From the NCBI RefSeq assembly GCF_002099195.1, contig NZ_NBYX01000001.1:868168-932167 (forward strand): DNA of 64,000 nucleotides, given 5' to 3'. Below, piece after piece: positions 17,198 to 28,009 of the stretch (position 1 is the stretch's first letter; each line of letters opens with the position of its first letter). Position numbers and translations under genes: made by a program. The notes below the pieces were generated by a model. It was not told where the DNA came from. It saw nothing but the letters and a program-made list of their open reading frames with translations, and made no database searches. This stretch comes from Burkholderia puraquae (GTDB taxonomy: Bacteria > Pseudomonadota > Gammaproteobacteria > Burkholderiales > Burkholderiaceae).

Positions 17198-18823
17198 ATG
17201 CCAGGCCAAGGCAACGCTCACCCGTCTGTCCCGCTTTCCCGTTCCGCGCACCCCGACGCGGGTCACGGCAAGTTCAAGAAACAGCTGTCCCTGACCGATC
17301 TCACGTTCATCGGTCTCGGCGCCATTTTCGGTTCGGGGTGGCTGTTCGCCGCGAGTCACGTGTCGACGATCGCGGGCCCGGCCGGCATCTTCTCGTGGCT
17401 GCTCGGCGGCTTTGCGGTACTGCTGCTCGGCATCGTCTACTGCGAACTCGGCGCCGCGCTGCCGCGCGCGGGCGGCGTGGTCCGCTACCCGGTGTTCTCG
17501 CACGGCCCGCTGCTCGGCTACCTGATGGGCTTCATCACGCTGATCGCCTTTTCGAGCCTGATCGCGATCGAAGTCGTCGCCGCGCGCCAGTATGCGGCCG
17601 CGTGGTTTCCGGGCCTCACCGTCGAAGGATCGAGCGACCCGACCACGCTCGGCTGGCTCGTGCAGGCCGCGCTGCTGTGCTGCTTCTTTTACCTGAACTA
17701 TTCGAGCGTGAAGACGTTCGCGAAGGCAAACAACATCATCAGCATCTTCAAGTTCATCGTGCCGCTGTCGGTGATCGCGGTGCTGTTCACGTTCTTCAAG
17801 CCCGCGAACCTGACCGTGCACGGCTTCGCGCCGTTCGGCATGCCGGGCATCGAAATGGCCGTGTCCGCGGGCGGCATCATCTTCGCGTACCTCGGGCTCA
17901 CGCCGATCGTGTCGGTCGCGAGCGAGGTGCGCAATCCGCAGCGCACGATCCCGATCGCGCTGATCCTGTCGATCCTGCTGTCGACGCTGATCTACGTACT
18001 GCTGCAGCTCGCATTCATCGGCAGCATCCCCACCGGCATGCTCGCCGCCGGCTGGCATGACGTGAGCAAGGCGTTCTCGCTGCCGTACCGCGACATCGCG
18101 CTGGCACTCGGCGTCGGCTGGCTCGCGGTGATGGTCGTCGCCGACGCGATGGTCTCGCCGAGCGGCTGCGGCAACATCTATATGAACGCGACGCCGCGCG
18201 TGGTCTACGGCTGGGCGAAGACGGGCACGTTCTTCAAGATATTCACGCGCGTCGACGAAGCGTCGGGCATCCCGCGCGCAGGCCTGTGGCTCACGTTCGG
18301 CCTCGCGATCTTCTGGACGCTGCCGTTCCCGTCGTGGGAAGCGCTGATCAACATCGTGTCGGCCGCGCTGGTGCTGAGCTATGCGGTCGCGCCGGTATCG
18401 GTCGCCGCGCTGCGCCGCACCGCGCCCGACCTGCCGCGGCCGTTCCGTGCAAGCGCGTTCGGCATCACCGGCCCCGCGTCGTTCGTGATCGCCGCGCTGA
18501 TCGTCTACTGGTCGGGCTGGAGCACGGTGTCCTGGCTGCTCGGCCTGCAGATTGTGATGTTCGCGATCTATCTCGCGTGCCGCCGCTGGGTGCCGACTGC
18601 GCACCTGAGCCTCGCGGAGCAGGTGCGCTCGTCCGCGTGGCTGATCGCGTTCTATGCCGCGATGATCGGGCTGTCGTATCTCGGCGGCTTCGGCGGCACG
18701 GGCCAGCTTGCGCATCCGTACGACACGTTCGTCGTCGCGGCCGTCGCGCTCGTCATCTACTACTGGGGGGCGAATACCGGCGTGCGCGCCGACAAGCTGC
18801 AACTCGACGACGACGAGGACTGA
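17198..18823 (+). CDS. APC-superfamily amino acid permease, probable hydroxyproline transporter
   Basis: The 541-residue membrane protein has about 12 or more hydrophobic segments. It shows the amino acid-polyamine-organocation start motif [16 protein letters not shown] (about residues 35-50) and a [11 protein letters not shown] loop. It is encoded between the deaminase and semialdehyde dehydrogenase genes of the hydroxyproline locus, so uptake of hydroxyproline or another proline derivative is the best guess. The substrate is not shown by the sequence. The C-terminus is acidic (LDDDED). Confidence 0.85.
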   Translation: MPGQGNAHPSVPLSRSAHPDAGHGKFKKQLSLTDLTFIGLGAIFGSGWLFAASHVSTIAGPAGIFSWLLGGFAVLLLGIVYCELGAALPRAGGVVRYPVFSHGPLLGYLMGFITLIAFSSLIAIEVVAARQYAAAWFPGLTVEGSSDPTTLGWLVQAALLCCFFYLNYSSVKTFAKANNIISIFKFIVPLSVIAVLFTFFKPANLTVHGFAPFGMPGIEMAVSAGGIIFAYLGLTPIVSVASEVRNPQRTIPIALILSILLSTLIYVLLQLAFIGSIPTGMLAAGWHDVSKAFSLPYRDIALALGVGWLAVMVVADAMVSPSGCGNIYMNATPRVVYGWAKTGTFFKIFTRVDEASGIPRAGLWLTFGLAIFWTLPFPSWEALINIVSAALVLSYAVAPVSVAALRRTAPDLPRPFRASAFGITGPASFVIAALIVYWSGWSTVSWLLGLQIVMFAIYLACRRWVPTAHLSLAEQVRSSAWLIAFYAAMIGLSYLGGFGGTGQLAHPYDTFVVAAVALVIYYWGANTGVRADKLQLDDDED

Positions 18824-18899
18824 CGCGCCCCCGCGCTCACCCATGATCCATTCGGCCGGGCGCCCCACGCCCGGCCCCTGTTTTTTTCCGAGGAAAACC

Positions 18900-20492
18900 A
18901 TGCAACTCACAGGCCAGCTCCTGATCGGCCAGTCCGCCGTCGCCGGACAGAACGGCACCCTCCACGCGATCGCCGCCGCAACCGGCGAACCGCTCGAACC
19001 CGCGTTCGGCGGCGCCAGCCTGCAGGACCTGGAGACGGCCTGCGCGCTCGCCGACGACGCGTTCGACCGGTATCGCGAAACGTCGCTCGAAGCCCGCGCC
19101 GCGTTTCTCGACGCAATCGGCCGCCACATCATGGCGCTCGGCGACGACCTGATCGAGCGCTGCGTCATCGAAACCGGCCTGCCGCGCGCCCGCATCGAAG
19201 GCGAGCGCGGCCGCACGGTCGGCCAGCTCGCGCTGTTCGCGTCGCTCGTGCGCGACGGCGGCTTTCTCGACGCGCGAATCGATCCGGCACGCCCCGAGCG
19301 CAAGCCGCAGCCGCGCGTCGACCTGCGGCTGCGCAACGTCGCGGTCGGGCCCGTCGCCGTGTTCGGCGCGTCGAACTTCCCGCTCGCGTTCTCGGTCGCC
19401 GGCGGCGATACGGCATCGGCGCTCGCGGCCGGCTGCCCGGTGATCGTCAAGGCGCATTCGGCGCACCCGGGTACGTCGGAACTCGTCGGCCGCGCGATCC
19501 AGCAGGCCGCGCGCGAATGCGGGATGCCGGCCGGCGTGTTCTCGCTGCTGTTCGACGCGTCGCGCGAGATCGGCCAGGCGCTCGTCGCCGATCCACGCAT
19601 CAAGGCCGTCGGCTTCACCGGCTCGCGCCGCGGGGGCGTCGCGCTGATGCACATCGCAGCCGCCCGCCCCGAGCCGATTCCCGTCTACGCGGAAATGAGC
19701 TCGATCAATCCCGTGCTGTTGTTTCCCGCCGCGCTCGATGCGCGCCACGACACCATCGCACCGCAATTCGTCGCATCGCTCACGCTCGGCGCCGGCCAGT
19801 TCTGCACGAACCCGGGCCTCGTGCTCGCCGTCGACGGCCCTGCACTGCGTGCATTCGAAGCTGCGGCTACCGATGCCGTGCGCGCAGCCCCTGCTCAAAC
19901 GATGCTGACACCGCACATCCACGCCAGCTACGAACACGGTGTCGCGGCACTGCGCGATCACGCGGCTGTCGCGCTGCTCGCGCAAGGCGCCGAAGGCAAC
20001 CGCCTGCAGGCCCGCGCGGCGCTGCTCGCGACCTCGGCCGACGCTTTCATCGCGCATGGCGAGCTGCGCGACGAAGTCTTCGGCCCCGCTTCGCTGATCG
20101 TCCGTTGCCCGGACGCCGGCGCGCTGCATCGCGTGCTGAAGTCGCTCGAAGGCCAGCTGACGATCGCCGCGCACCTCGCCGACGGCGACGCGCCGCTGTT
20201 CGCCGCACTGCGCCCGCTGCTCGAGCGCAAGGCCGGCCGCATTCTCGTCGACGGCTTCGGCACGGGCGTCGAGGTCGGCCATGCGATGGTGCACGGCGGC
20301 CCGTTCCCGGCCACGTCCGACACGCGCACGACATCCGTCGGTGCGCGCGCGATCGAACGCTTCCTGCGACCCGTGTCGTATCAGGACCTGCCGGATGCGC
20401 TGTTGCCGGAAGCGCTCCGCAACGGCAATCCGCTGAACGTGCCGCAACGCATCGACGGCGTGCCCGCGCCGCGGGAGGCGAACCATGTCTGA
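18900..20492 (+). CDS. Alpha-ketoglutarate semialdehyde dehydrogenase (2,5-dioxovalerate dehydrogenase)
   Basis: The 530-residue aldehyde dehydrogenase has catalytic Cys302 ([10 protein letters not shown]) and Glu265 (YAEMSSINP), the usual pair. The N-terminal and substrate-region sequence is of the KGSADH type, long compared with the 480-500 residues of most ALDHs. It oxidises alpha-ketoglutarate semialdehyde to 2-oxoglutarate with NAD(P)+, the last step of 4-hydroxyproline breakdown. ATG at 18900 follows GAGGAAAACC. The 3' end overlaps the next gene by 8 bases. Confidence 0.88.
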   Translation: MQLTGQLLIGQSAVAGQNGTLHAIAAATGEPLEPAFGGASLQDLETACALADDAFDRYRETSLEARAAFLDAIGRHIMALGDDLIERCVIETGLPRARIEGERGRTVGQLALFASLVRDGGFLDARIDPARPERKPQPRVDLRLRNVAVGPVAVFGASNFPLAFSVAGGDTASALAAGCPVIVKAHSAHPGTSELVGRAIQQAARECGMPAGVFSLLFDASREIGQALVADPRIKAVGFTGSRRGGVALMHIAAARPEPIPVYAEMSSINPVLLFPAALDARHDTIAPQFVASLTLGAGQFCTNPGLVLAVDGPALRAFEAAATDAVRAAPAQTMLTPHIHASYEHGVAALRDHAAVALLAQGAEGNRLQARAALLATSADAFIAHGELRDEVFGPASLIVRCPDAGALHRVLKSLEGQLTIAAHLADGDAPLFAALRPLLERKAGRILVDGFGTGVEVGHAMVHGGPFPATSDTRTTSVGARAIERFLRPVSYQDLPDALLPEALRNGNPLNVPQRIDGVPAPREANHV

Positions 20493-21507
20493 GCCGCTCG
20501 CCGAAGTCGTCCTGTCGCTCGATGAAGTCCACGCGCTCGCGCTGCGCGTGCTGACACGCAACGGAATGTCCGACGCGCATGCGCGGGCCATCGCCAACGT
20601 GATCACGCAGGGCCAGCGCGACGAATGCCATTCGCATGGCGTGTACCGGCTGCTCGTGTGCGTGCGTTCGCTGAAGAAGGGCAAGGTCGATCCGCAGGCC
20701 GTGCCGACGTTGCGCCGGCTGTCGTCGTCGATCGTCGCGGTCGACGCACATCGCGGCTTCTCGCTGCTGAGCTTCGAAACGGGCCTGCCCGTGCTCGTCG
20801 AGATGGCGAAGCAGCACGGCATCGCCGCGATGACGATCAACCACTGCTACCACTTCTCCGCGCTGTGGCCGGAAGTCGAGGCGATTGCGGCCGAGGGGCT
20901 GGTCGGCATCGCGATGAACCCGAGCCATAGCTGGGTCGCGCCGGAAGGCGGCAAGGAGCCGGTGTTCGGCACGAACCCGATCGCGTTCGCGTGGCCGCGC
21001 CCGGGCGGCGTGCCGTTCGTGTTCGATTTCGCGACGAGCGCGATCGCGCGCGGCGACATCGAGCTGCATGCGAAGCAAGGCAAGGCGATCCCGCCGGAAT
21101 GGGCGATCGACGCCGACGGACGGCCGACCACCGATCCGAAGGCCGCGCTGCAGGGCGCGATGCGCACGTTCGGCGGCCACAAGGGTTCGGCGCTCGCGGC
21201 GATGGTCGAACTGCTCGGCGGTGCGCTGATCGGCGACATGACGAGCCGCGAATCGATGGACTTCGACGAAGGCGTCGGCGCGACGCCGTGCCATGGCGAG
21301 CTCGTGATCGCATTCGACCCGAAGGTGTTCCTCGGCGACGATCTCGACACGGGGCTCGCGCGCGGCGAGCGGATGTTCGAATCGATCGTCGCGCAGGGGG
21401 CACGGCTGCCGTCGCAACGGCGCTTCGACGCCCGCGCGCGCAGCGTTGCAAACGGCGTGCGGATTCCGAAAGCGCTGTACGACGAGATCCTGACACTGCT
21501 CGACTGA
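20485..21507 (+). CDS. Ldh2/DpkA-family imine reductase (pyrroline-2-carboxylate / piperideine-2-carboxylate type)
   Basis: The 340-residue protein belongs to the malate/L-lactate dehydrogenase-like (Ldh2) family. It has the SHGVYRLLV motif near residue 51, an [11 protein letters not shown] active-site segment and a C-terminal [13 protein letters not shown] stretch. Members next to hydroxyproline genes reduce delta-1-pyrroline-2-carboxylate to L-proline (LhpI/DpkA type) with NADPH. This would allow use of trans-3-hydroxy-L-proline or salvage of D-proline oxidation products. It overlaps the previous gene by 8 bases, so it is cotranscribed. No trans-3-hydroxyproline dehydratase is seen in the window. 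Ureidoglycolate or malate dehydrogenase are less likely alternatives. Confidence 0.8.
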   Translation: MSEPLAEVVLSLDEVHALALRVLTRNGMSDAHARAIANVITQGQRDECHSHGVYRLLVCVRSLKKGKVDPQAVPTLRRLSSSIVAVDAHRGFSLLSFETGLPVLVEMAKQHGIAAMTINHCYHFSALWPEVEAIAAEGLVGIAMNPSHSWVAPEGGKEPVFGTNPIAFAWPRPGGVPFVFDFATSAIARGDIELHAKQGKAIPPEWAIDADGRPTTDPKAALQGAMRTFGGHKGSALAAMVELLGGALIGDMTSRESMDFDEGVGATPCHGELVIAFDPKVFLGDDLDTGLARGERMFESIVAQGARLPSQRRFDARARSVANGVRIPKALYDEILTLLD

Positions 21508-21792
21508 TCGCCGGCGCGCGGGGCCGGATCGTGCGTTCAGCGCCGATCGATGCGCGGCCCGGCCGCCTCCGTGGCGGGTCACGTGGGCGTCCCGCAACAG
21601 TGCGCGTGCCTTTCGCCGGGCGCGCCGCCCGCGCCGCTTGCCGGCCCCGCGGGCGCCACGCCCGCGGCGGCTGTGGGATAATCGTGCGGTTTGCCCAGGG
21701 CGCAGCTCAAGAGGTTGTTCGCACGGGCGCGAGAGAGGCCTTTATTCCCCGTGCCTCCACCCTTTTCCCGCGATATTTCTTCAGCAACGACA

Positions 21793-23652
21793 ATGCCCAC
21801 TTACCGCTCCAAAACCTCCACCGCCGGTCGCAACATGGCAGGTGCGCGCTCGCTCTGGCGCGCCACCGGCATGAAAGACGACGATTTCTCGAAGCCGATC
21901 ATCGCGGTCGTCAACTCGTTCACCCAGTTCGTGCCGGGGCACGTGCACCTGAAGGATCTCGGCCAGCTCGTCGCGCGCGAGATCGAAGCCGCCGGCGGCG
22001 TCGCGAAGGAATTCAACACGATCGCGGTCGACGACGGCATCGCGATGGGCCACGACGGCATGCTCTATTCGCTGCCGAGCCGCGACATCATCGCCGACTC
22101 GGTCGAGTACATGGTGAACGCGCACTGCGCGGACGCGATGGTCTGCATCTCGAACTGCGACAAGATCACGCCGGGGATGCTGATGGCCGCGATGCGCCTC
22201 AACATTCCGGTGATCTTCGTGTCGGGCGGCCCGATGGAAGCCGGCAAGACGCGCCTCGCGAACCCGGTCACCAAGGCCATCGAACTGAAGAAGCTCGACC
22301 TCGTCGACGCGATGGTGATCGCGGTCGACCCGTCGTATTCCGACGCCGAAGTCGCCGAAGTCGAACGCTCGGCCTGCCCGACCTGCGGTTCGTGCTCGGG
22401 CATGTTCACCGCGAACTCGATGAACTGCCTGACTGAAGCGCTCGGCCTGTCGCTGCCCGGCAACGGCACGGTGGTGGCCACGCACGCCGATCGCGAGCAA
22501 CTGTTCAAGCGCGCCGGCCGCCGCATCGTCGAACTCACCCGCCAGCACTACGAGCAGGACGACGAACGCGTGCTGCCGCGCTCGGTGGGCTTCAAGGCGT
22601 TCGAGAACGCCATGACGCTCGACATCGCGATGGGCGGCTCGACCAACACGATCCTGCACCTGCTGGCGATCGCGCAGGAAGCCGGCATCGACTTCACGAT
22701 GAAGGACATCGACCGCCTGTCGCGCGTCGTGCCGCAGCTGTGCAAGGTCGCGCCGAACACGAACAAGTACCACATCGAGGACGTGCACCGCGCCGGCGGC
22801 ATCATGGCGATCCTCGGCGAGCTCGAGCGCGCCGGCAAGCTGCACACCGACGTGCCGACCGTGCACGCACCGACGCTGAAGGATGCGCTCGACCGGTGGG
22901 ACATCGTCCGCACGCAGGACGAAGCGGTCCGCACGTTCTACCTGGCCGGCCCGGCCGGCATCCCGACGCAGGTCGCGTTCAGCCAGGACACGCGCTGGCC
23001 GAGCCTCGACCTCGATCGCGCCGAAGGCTGCATCCGCTCGTACGAGCATGCGTTCTCGAAGGAAGGCGGCCTCGCGGTGCTGACGGGCAACATCGCACTC
23101 GACGGCTGCGTGGTGAAGACGGCCGGCGTCGACGAAAGCATCCTGGTGTTCGAAGGCACGGCACACGTAACCGAATCGCAGGATGAGGCAGTCGAAAACA
23201 TCCTGAACGACAAGGTCAAGGCCGGCGACGTGGTGATCGTGCGCTACGAAGGCCCGAAGGGCGGCCCCGGCATGCAGGAAATGCTCTACCCGACCAGCTA
23301 CATCAAGTCGAAGGGGCTCGGCAAGGCATGCGCGCTGCTGACGGACGGCCGCTTCTCGGGCGGCACGTCGGGCCTGTCGATCGGCCACTGCTCGCCGGAA
23401 GCGGCAGCGGGCGGTGCGATCGGCCTCGTGCGCGACGGCGACAAGATCCGCATCGACATCCCGAACCGCACGATCGACGTGCTGGTATCGGACGAGGAAC
23501 TGGCGCGCCGCCGCGAAGAGCAGAACGCGAAGGGCTGGAAGCCGGCGCAACCGCGTCCGCGCAAGGTGTCCGCCGCGCTGAAGGCCTACGCGAAGCTGGT
23601 CATGTCCGCCGACAAGGGTGCAGTGCGCGACCTGTCGCTGCTCGACGACTGA
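21793..23652 (+). CDS. ilvD: Dihydroxy-acid dehydratase
   Basis: The 619-residue protein is close to the E. coli IlvD length (616). It has the iron-sulfur cysteine regions [11 protein letters not shown] and [10 protein letters not shown] and the C-terminal [14 protein letters not shown] motif. It dehydrates 2,3-dihydroxy-3-methylbutanoate and its ethyl homologue in valine, leucine and isoleucine synthesis. The start at 21793 is the family N-terminus (MPTYRSKT); a longer frame from 21691 adds unrelated residues. It is a single-gene unit ended by a clear rho-independent terminator, with about 285 non-coding bases upstream. Confidence 0.95.
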   Translation: MPTYRSKTSTAGRNMAGARSLWRATGMKDDDFSKPIIAVVNSFTQFVPGHVHLKDLGQLVAREIEAAGGVAKEFNTIAVDDGIAMGHDGMLYSLPSRDIIADSVEYMVNAHCADAMVCISNCDKITPGMLMAAMRLNIPVIFVSGGPMEAGKTRLANPVTKAIELKKLDLVDAMVIAVDPSYSDAEVAEVERSACPTCGSCSGMFTANSMNCLTEALGLSLPGNGTVVATHADREQLFKRAGRRIVELTRQHYEQDDERVLPRSVGFKAFENAMTLDIAMGGSTNTILHLLAIAQEAGIDFTMKDIDRLSRVVPQLCKVAPNTNKYHIEDVHRAGGIMAILGELERAGKLHTDVPTVHAPTLKDALDRWDIVRTQDEAVRTFYLAGPAGIPTQVAFSQDTRWPSLDLDRAEGCIRSYEHAFSKEGGLAVLTGNIALDGCVVKTAGVDESILVFEGTAHVTESQDEAVENILNDKVKAGDVVIVRYEGPKGGPGMQEMLYPTSYIKSKGLGKACALLTDGRFSGGTSGLSIGHCSPEAAAGGAIGLVRDGDKIRIDIPNRTIDVLVSDEELARRREEQNAKGWKPAQPRPRKVSAALKAYAKLVMSADKGAVRDLSLLDD

Positions 23653-23733
23653 CAGAGGTAGCACGACCGGCTGCCGGCAACGTGCAACCGGTCAGGCTGC
23701 GGGGCCGTACGACCGCCCGCTCGCCCGATCCAG

Positions 23734-23760
23734 AAGCCGCTCTCCGGAGCGGCTTTTTTT
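23734..23760 (+). terminator. Rho-independent terminator of ilvD
   Basis: AAGCCGCTC and GAGCGGCTT form a perfect 9-bp stem around a TCCG loop and run into a seven-T tract. It lies 80 bases after the ilvD stop. Confidence 0.92.
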
Positions 23761-23791
23761 CGTCCGGCGCCAACCGAAAGCGCCGACATCG

Positions 23792-24619
23792 TCAATGACG
23801 GAATTCTTCCGGGCCGCCACCGCCTCCGCCACCGCCACCACCGTGGCCCCCGCCGCCGTTCCCGCCGCCTTGCGGCCGCGCGCCGCCGTACCCCCCACCG
23901 CCGCCGCCCGGGTGCACCGGCGCCGGCATCGTGCGGACCTCGCCACCCGGTGCGGGCGGCGGACGCACGACGGCGGCCGGTGGCGGCCCTGCCGGACGCG
24001 CATTGCCGGCTGCACCCGGCATCGGCGCAGGGGCAGGCGCGGGCGCGGCAGGCGGCGTGCGGATCGCGCCGTTCCAGCCGCCGCGCGCAGCCGACGGCCG
24101 CGTGTCATGCACGGGCGGCGGACCGCCCGGTGCGACCTGCACCGCCCCACCCGGTTGCGGGCGCCCCTGCCCCGGCGGCCTCCCGCCCGGGCCGAGCCGC
24201 GGTTCCGCGCGATGCTCCCACCGATCGCGGTCATGGAACCACGGCCGGTGACGGTAGTAGCGATCCCAGTACGCGCCGATCGCGAACCCGGTGATCGGCA
24301 CGCCGATGATCGCGCCATATTCGAGTAGCGGCGCGTAACCGCCCTGGTACGGATAGTCGATCAGCTGCGCGTCGATCCAGCCGCGCACACCCGGCAACGC
24401 GACGTCGCACCACGTGTAGTCGCTCAGGCAGCCGAACACGTCCAGCGCGGTGCCCGGCGGAATCTGCGCGACGACCGGATAGTCCGGCGCCGGTCCGGCG
24501 AACAGCTCGGCCGGCGAGTTCGTGTAGCCAGCGCTCTGCGCCTGCGCAATGCCCGGCGCGGCCACCAGGCCGAACAGGGCGACGCACAGGCCGCGAACGA
24601 TCGTATTCCTCATGCTCAT
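23792..24619 (-). CDS. Secreted SH3-domain protein with Gly/Pro-rich tail
   Basis: The 275-residue protein has a signal peptide ending near AQAQS (residue 24) and a bacterial SH3-like domain (about residues 28-90: DYPVVAQIPPGTALDVFGCL, then WCDVALPGVRGWID). A short hydrophobic Gly/Ile stretch follows, then a long Pro/Gly-rich tail ending in a run of glycines. SH3b domains bind cell-wall peptides or protein partners, so a periplasmic or envelope role is likely. The start at 24619 has GGGAGA upstream; a GTG 15 bases earlier is also in frame. The tail is low complexity and may be unstructured or surface-adhesive. Confidence 0.75.
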   Translation of the reverse strand: MSMRNTIVRGLCVALFGLVAAPGIAQAQSAGYTNSPAELFAGPAPDYPVVAQIPPGTALDVFGCLSDYTWCDVALPGVRGWIDAQLIDYPYQGGYAPLLEYGAIIGVPITGFAIGAYWDRYYRHRPWFHDRDRWEHRAEPRLGPGGRPPGQGRPQPGGAVQVAPGGPPPVHDTRPSAARGGWNGAIRTPPAAPAPAPAPMPGAAGNARPAGPPPAAVVRPPPAPGGEVRTMPAPVHPGGGGGGYGGARPQGGGNGGGGHGGGGGGGGGGPEEFRH

Positions 24620-24652
24620 GATGCTCTCCCGCACGGTGCCGCCGCGCGCCGG

Positions 24653-25090
24653 TCAATGCCGATGGCCGCCCCAGCCGCCACCCCAGTGGCCGCCGCCCCA
24701 CGGACGATGCCAGTACCCGCCGCGTCCGCGCCAGCCGCCGCCCCAGCCGCCCCAGAAGCCGACCGAGATCGCCGGCGCACCCCAGCCGTACCAGCCCGGG
24801 TAATACGCGGGGGCGTAGTACGAATACGGATAGGGATACGGCAGCGGATAGGCGGGCGCGACGTAGACGGGAGCCGGGTCGACCACGGGCGGCGCGACCG
24901 CCGCCGCAGCCGGGCCCGGCGCAGCGGTGCCCGGTGCAGCCGGCGTGACGGGTATCTCGCGCTGCGTCAGCGTGGCCGGCGCCGGTGCGTAGTACGGCGC
25001 ATAGCCATACGGGCTCGTGTAATAACAGCCGCCGAGGATCAGCGTCGTCAATGCGAATACCGCATACCTCGCGGCAGGAATCGGGGTCAT
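24653..25090 (-). CDS. Tyr/Gly/Pro-rich lipoprotein
   Basis: The 145-residue protein has a lipoprotein signal with lipobox LGGC at residues 19-22. The mature part is low-complexity and aromatic: YTSPYGYAPYYAPAPA, a Pro/Ala segment, then a Tyr/Pro/Trp/Gly tail ending GGHRH. GGAGCAAGAA precedes the ATG. It is 33 bases upstream of the SH3 protein gene on the same strand, and the two likely form an envelope operon. I do not recognise a specific family; similar Gly/Tyr-rich lipoproteins of unknown role are common in Burkholderia. Confidence 0.75.
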   Translation of the reverse strand: MTPIPAARYAVFALTTLILGGCYYTSPYGYAPYYAPAPATLTQREIPVTPAAPGTAAPGPAAAAVAPPVVDPAPVYVAPAYPLPYPYPYSYYAPAYYPGWYGWGAPAISVGFWGGWGGGWRGRGGYWHRPWGGGHWGGGWGGHRH

Positions 25091-25388
25091 TTCTTGCTCC
25101 GCCAGAATCCGCGCGTCGCCGCCAGGCGCGCGCCTGACTCTAGCTTACGTCCCCTGCAGATTTCCGCGGGGTATGATCGGTTACTTTTTGTTTCCTGCGC
25201 CCGGCAGTCGCGCGGGCACGCCGCGTGCTGGCCCGTCTGCCGCGCTCGCGTTGAAGTTTGCGCAAATGCCCTCAACTTGAACGATGTCAGGCTGGCCGGC
25301 GCGGACGGGGGTTCGCGAGCAACCGGTGGCCCGAAACCGGCGGACTTCGGCCCGCCCAGACAGGAGCGCGGCTCACGCCGCCATCGAC

Positions 25389-26924
25389 ATGACTACGCCA
25401 CGCCCCACTCACCGGGCGGAAACGCCGCTCGATCCGATCATCCAGTTGCTGGCGCTCGCCGGCGAACAGGGTTATCTGACCCACGCCGACCTCGTCGACG
25501 CGCTGCCGCCCGAAAGCGACAGCCCCGACGCGCTCGACGTCGTGCGCGCCGCGCTCGCCGACATCGGCATCGCCGTGCTCGACGAGCCGGCCGCGCCTGC
25601 GCCGTTCGCCGGTTCAGCGCCTGTCGACGTCGATCGCGATGCGCTCGACGAAGGCCGCGCGATGCTCGGCGACCTCGCACGCGGCACGAGCGCGTCGACC
25701 GACCCGCTCGCGCTCTACATGCGGCGCATGCAGGCGGTGCCGCTGCTCACGCGCGAAGGCGAGATCGTGCTGGCCCGCGAGATCGAGACGGGCCGCCACC
25801 AGATCCTGCACGCGCTCGCCGGCTGTCCGGCGGCAGTCGACGCGCTGCTTGCGCGTCATCACGCAACGGCAACGACCGGCGCCGCCGGATCGTCCGATGA
25901 CGATGCCCCCGACACGCCCGCACCCGCCAGCGACGACGCGCTGCAGGCGGCCGTCGCGGCCTTGCGTGATGCGTTGCACGCGCATGGCTTCCGTTCGGCC
26001 AAATACCGTGACGCGCGCAACCACGTAGCGGCCCTGCTCGGCTCGATCGCGTGGGTCGCGCCGGCCGTCGACGACGCAAGCCGCGTCGTGCGCACGCTCG
26101 CGTCCGCGCCGCATGGCAACGCAGCGGGCGAAGCCGCCTGCTTCGACACGGTCGCGCGGCGCGCACTCGCGGCAGCGCTCAGCGACGGCCAGCAGAAGGT
26201 GCGCGACGCCACGCGCGCGATGCTCGAGGCGAACCTGCGGCTCGTGCTGTCGATTGCGCGCAAGTACATGAACCGCGGCGTCGACCTGCCCGATCTGGTA
26301 CAGGACGGCAGTCTCGGCCTGATGCGCGCGATCGAGAAATTCGAATACCGGCGCGGGTTCAAGTTCTCGACCTATGCGACCTGGTGGATCCGCCAGGCGA
26401 TCGCGCGCGCGGTCGCGGATCGCGCACGCACGATCCGCGTGCCCGTGCACGTCGGCGACCAGTACCAGCGTGTGCAGCGGCATGCGCTGCGTTTTCGCCA
26501 GCGCACGGGCCGCCGGGCGACGCCGGCCGAACTCTCGGCCGAAACCGGCCTCGACGAGGACAAGCTGCGTGCGGTGCTCGCGCTGCCTGCCGAGCCCGTG
26601 TCGCTCGACGCGCCGCTGCCCGACGCGGACACCGGCCTCGTCGAGCTGATCGAGGACCAGGCGTCGGCCAGCCCGTTCGAGCAACTGGCCGACACGCGCA
26701 TGCGCGAGTGCGTGAGGTCGCTGCTCCGGTCGGTCACACCGGCCGAAGCCGACGTGCTGCGCCGGCGGTTCGGCCTCGGTGGCGCCGAGCCCGATACCTA
26801 CGACGTGATCGCGCAGGATGCGGGCATGTCGCGCGAACGGGTGCGGCAGATCGAGAAACGGGCGCTCGCCGCGTTGCGCACGGCCGCCGAGGCCGAGAAC
26901 GCGCAGTCGTTCCTCGACGCGTGA
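25389..26924 (+). CDS. RpoD-like sigma-70 factor paralogue
   Basis: The 511-residue protein has all parts of a primary-type sigma factor. These are a region 1.1-like N-terminus ([20 protein letters not shown], about residues 20-40) and region 1.2 ([10 protein letters not shown]). Region 2 includes [16 protein letters not shown] and the -10-recognition/melting segment [13 protein letters not shown]. Regions 3 and 4 follow, with [17 protein letters not shown] at the C-terminus. It is much shorter than the usual Burkholderia RpoD because the non-conserved insert between regions 1.2 and 2.1 is small and Ala-rich. It is therefore a paralogue or alternative primary-like sigma rather than the housekeeping gene. 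ATG 25389 is assumed; an in-frame ATG at 25284 lacks a good ribosome site. Confidence 0.85.
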   Translation: MTTPRPTHRAETPLDPIIQLLALAGEQGYLTHADLVDALPPESDSPDALDVVRAALADIGIAVLDEPAAPAPFAGSAPVDVDRDALDEGRAMLGDLARGTSASTDPLALYMRRMQAVPLLTREGEIVLAREIETGRHQILHALAGCPAAVDALLARHHATATTGAAGSSDDDAPDTPAPASDDALQAAVAALRDALHAHGFRSAKYRDARNHVAALLGSIAWVAPAVDDASRVVRTLASAPHGNAAGEAACFDTVARRALAAALSDGQQKVRDATRAMLEANLRLVLSIARKYMNRGVDLPDLVQDGSLGLMRAIEKFEYRRGFKFSTYATWWIRQAIARAVADRARTIRVPVHVGDQYQRVQRHALRFRQRTGRRATPAELSAETGLDEDKLRAVLALPAEPVSLDAPLPDADTGLVELIEDQASASPFEQLADTRMRECVRSLLRSVTPAEADVLRRRFGLGGAEPDTYDVIAQDAGMSRERVRQIEKRALAALRTAAEAENAQSFLDA

Positions 26925-26938
26925 TCGCGTCACGCGAC

Positions 26939-26971
26939 GCACGGTCGTGCCGCCAGCCGGCACGACCGTGC
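26939..26971 (+). terminator. Long perfect hairpin after the sigma factor gene
   Basis: GCACGGTCGTGCCG and CGGCACGACCGTGC form a 14-bp perfect stem with a 5-base loop, 15 bases after the sigma gene stop. No T-tract follows, so it is either a terminator of the L-shaped kind or an mRNA 3' stabiliser. Confidence 0.55.
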
Positions 26972-27105
26972 GCTTCGCACCTGTGCTACGTTTGCCATTG
27001 ACGTGCATCAAGTTTTCTTCATCGCGCGTCGCGACAATGGTGAAAAGCCGACCGGCGCATCGCTCGTCGTGTCCATTCCGTTTGTGCTTCCCCGGGTCCC
27101 TCGCC

Positions 27106-28008
27106 ATGCAGACGAGCGCCAGCCAAACGTACGAGGAAAACCGGCATATCGCGGCCTGCCTGCGCGAGGCGGCGCAGCGGCTGGCTGATCAGGGTGCGAA
27201 TCCGTACCGGGTCGCCGCTTACCGCGCGTCGGCCGAGACGGTCGATGCACTCGACCTCGACATCCGCGCGCTGTTCGAGTCCGGCGGTGTCGATGCGCTC
27301 GGCACGCTGCCCGAAATCGGCACGGGCGTCGCGCAGGCGATCGCCGAGCTGCTGGTGACGGGGCGCTGGCGCCAGCTCGACCGGCTGTGCGGCGACGCCG
27401 AGCGCACCTCCGCGTTCGAAGCGGTGCCCGGCATCGGCCACGCGCTCGCGCTGCGCATTCACGACCTGCTGCACATCGATACCCTCGAGGAACTCGAACG
27501 CGCGGCCCGCAACGGCCAGCTCGAAACGATCTCGGGCGTCGGCCCGCGGCGCGCGGCCGGCATCCGCACCGCGCTCAGCGACGTGCTGAGCCGCCGCCGG
27601 CGCTGGCAGGGCCACGTGCGGGACGCCAGACCCGGCACGGAACCGCCCGTCGAACTGCTGCTCTACATCGATCGCCTGTACCGCAACAAGGCCGCCGCCG
27701 GCGTGTTGCCGACGCCTGGCGTGGCGCAACGCACAATCGCGCACCGGCGCCTGAACGCGGACGGCTACGTGCCGCTGCCCGTGATGCACATGACCAAGGG
27801 CGGCTGGCATTTCACGGCGCTGTGCCTGCATGCCGCAATGCGCACGCCGGAGGCCTCCCGCCCGACCGACTGGGTGTCGCTCTATTTCTACGATGCCGTG
27901 CAGTGCGAGCACCAGCGCACCGTCTTCACCGAAACGTACGGCTCGCTCGTCGGCAAGCGCATCGTGCGCGGGCGCGAGCAGGAATGCCGCGTGTATTACG
28001 CGGGGTGA
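27106..28008 (+). CDS. Helix-hairpin-helix protein related to the PolX N-terminal domain
   Basis: The 300-residue protein starts with a helical HhH domain like that of bacterial family X DNA polymerases. It has QTYEENRHIAACLREAA, then NPYRVAAYRASAETV, and three GIG/GVG hairpins: LPEIGTGVAQAI, VPGIGHALALRI and ISGVGPRRAAGI. After about residue 165 it lacks the polymerase active-site aspartates and the PHP domain and ends in an unrelated C-terminal domain (about residues 185-300). It is probably a DNA-binding protein, perhaps for repair of gaps or branched DNA. The start at 27106 matches the domain boundary. It stands alone and converges on the membrane protein gene with a 1-base gap. Confidence 0.72.
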   Translation: MQTSASQTYEENRHIAACLREAAQRLADQGANPYRVAAYRASAETVDALDLDIRALFESGGVDALGTLPEIGTGVAQAIAELLVTGRWRQLDRLCGDAERTSAFEAVPGIGHALALRIHDLLHIDTLEELERAARNGQLETISGVGPRRAAGIRTALSDVLSRRRRWQGHVRDARPGTEPPVELLLYIDRLYRNKAAAGVLPTPGVAQRTIAHRRLNADGYVPLPVMHMTKGGWHFTALCLHAAMRTPEASRPTDWVSLYFYDAVQCEHQRTVFTETYGSLVGKRIVRGREQECRVYYAG

Positions 28009-28009
28009 T

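Noticed and set aside
17183..19654. 823-residue open frame on the minus strand
   Set aside because: Antisense to the permease and semialdehyde dehydrogenase genes, low-complexity Arg/Glu composition and no recognisable domain.
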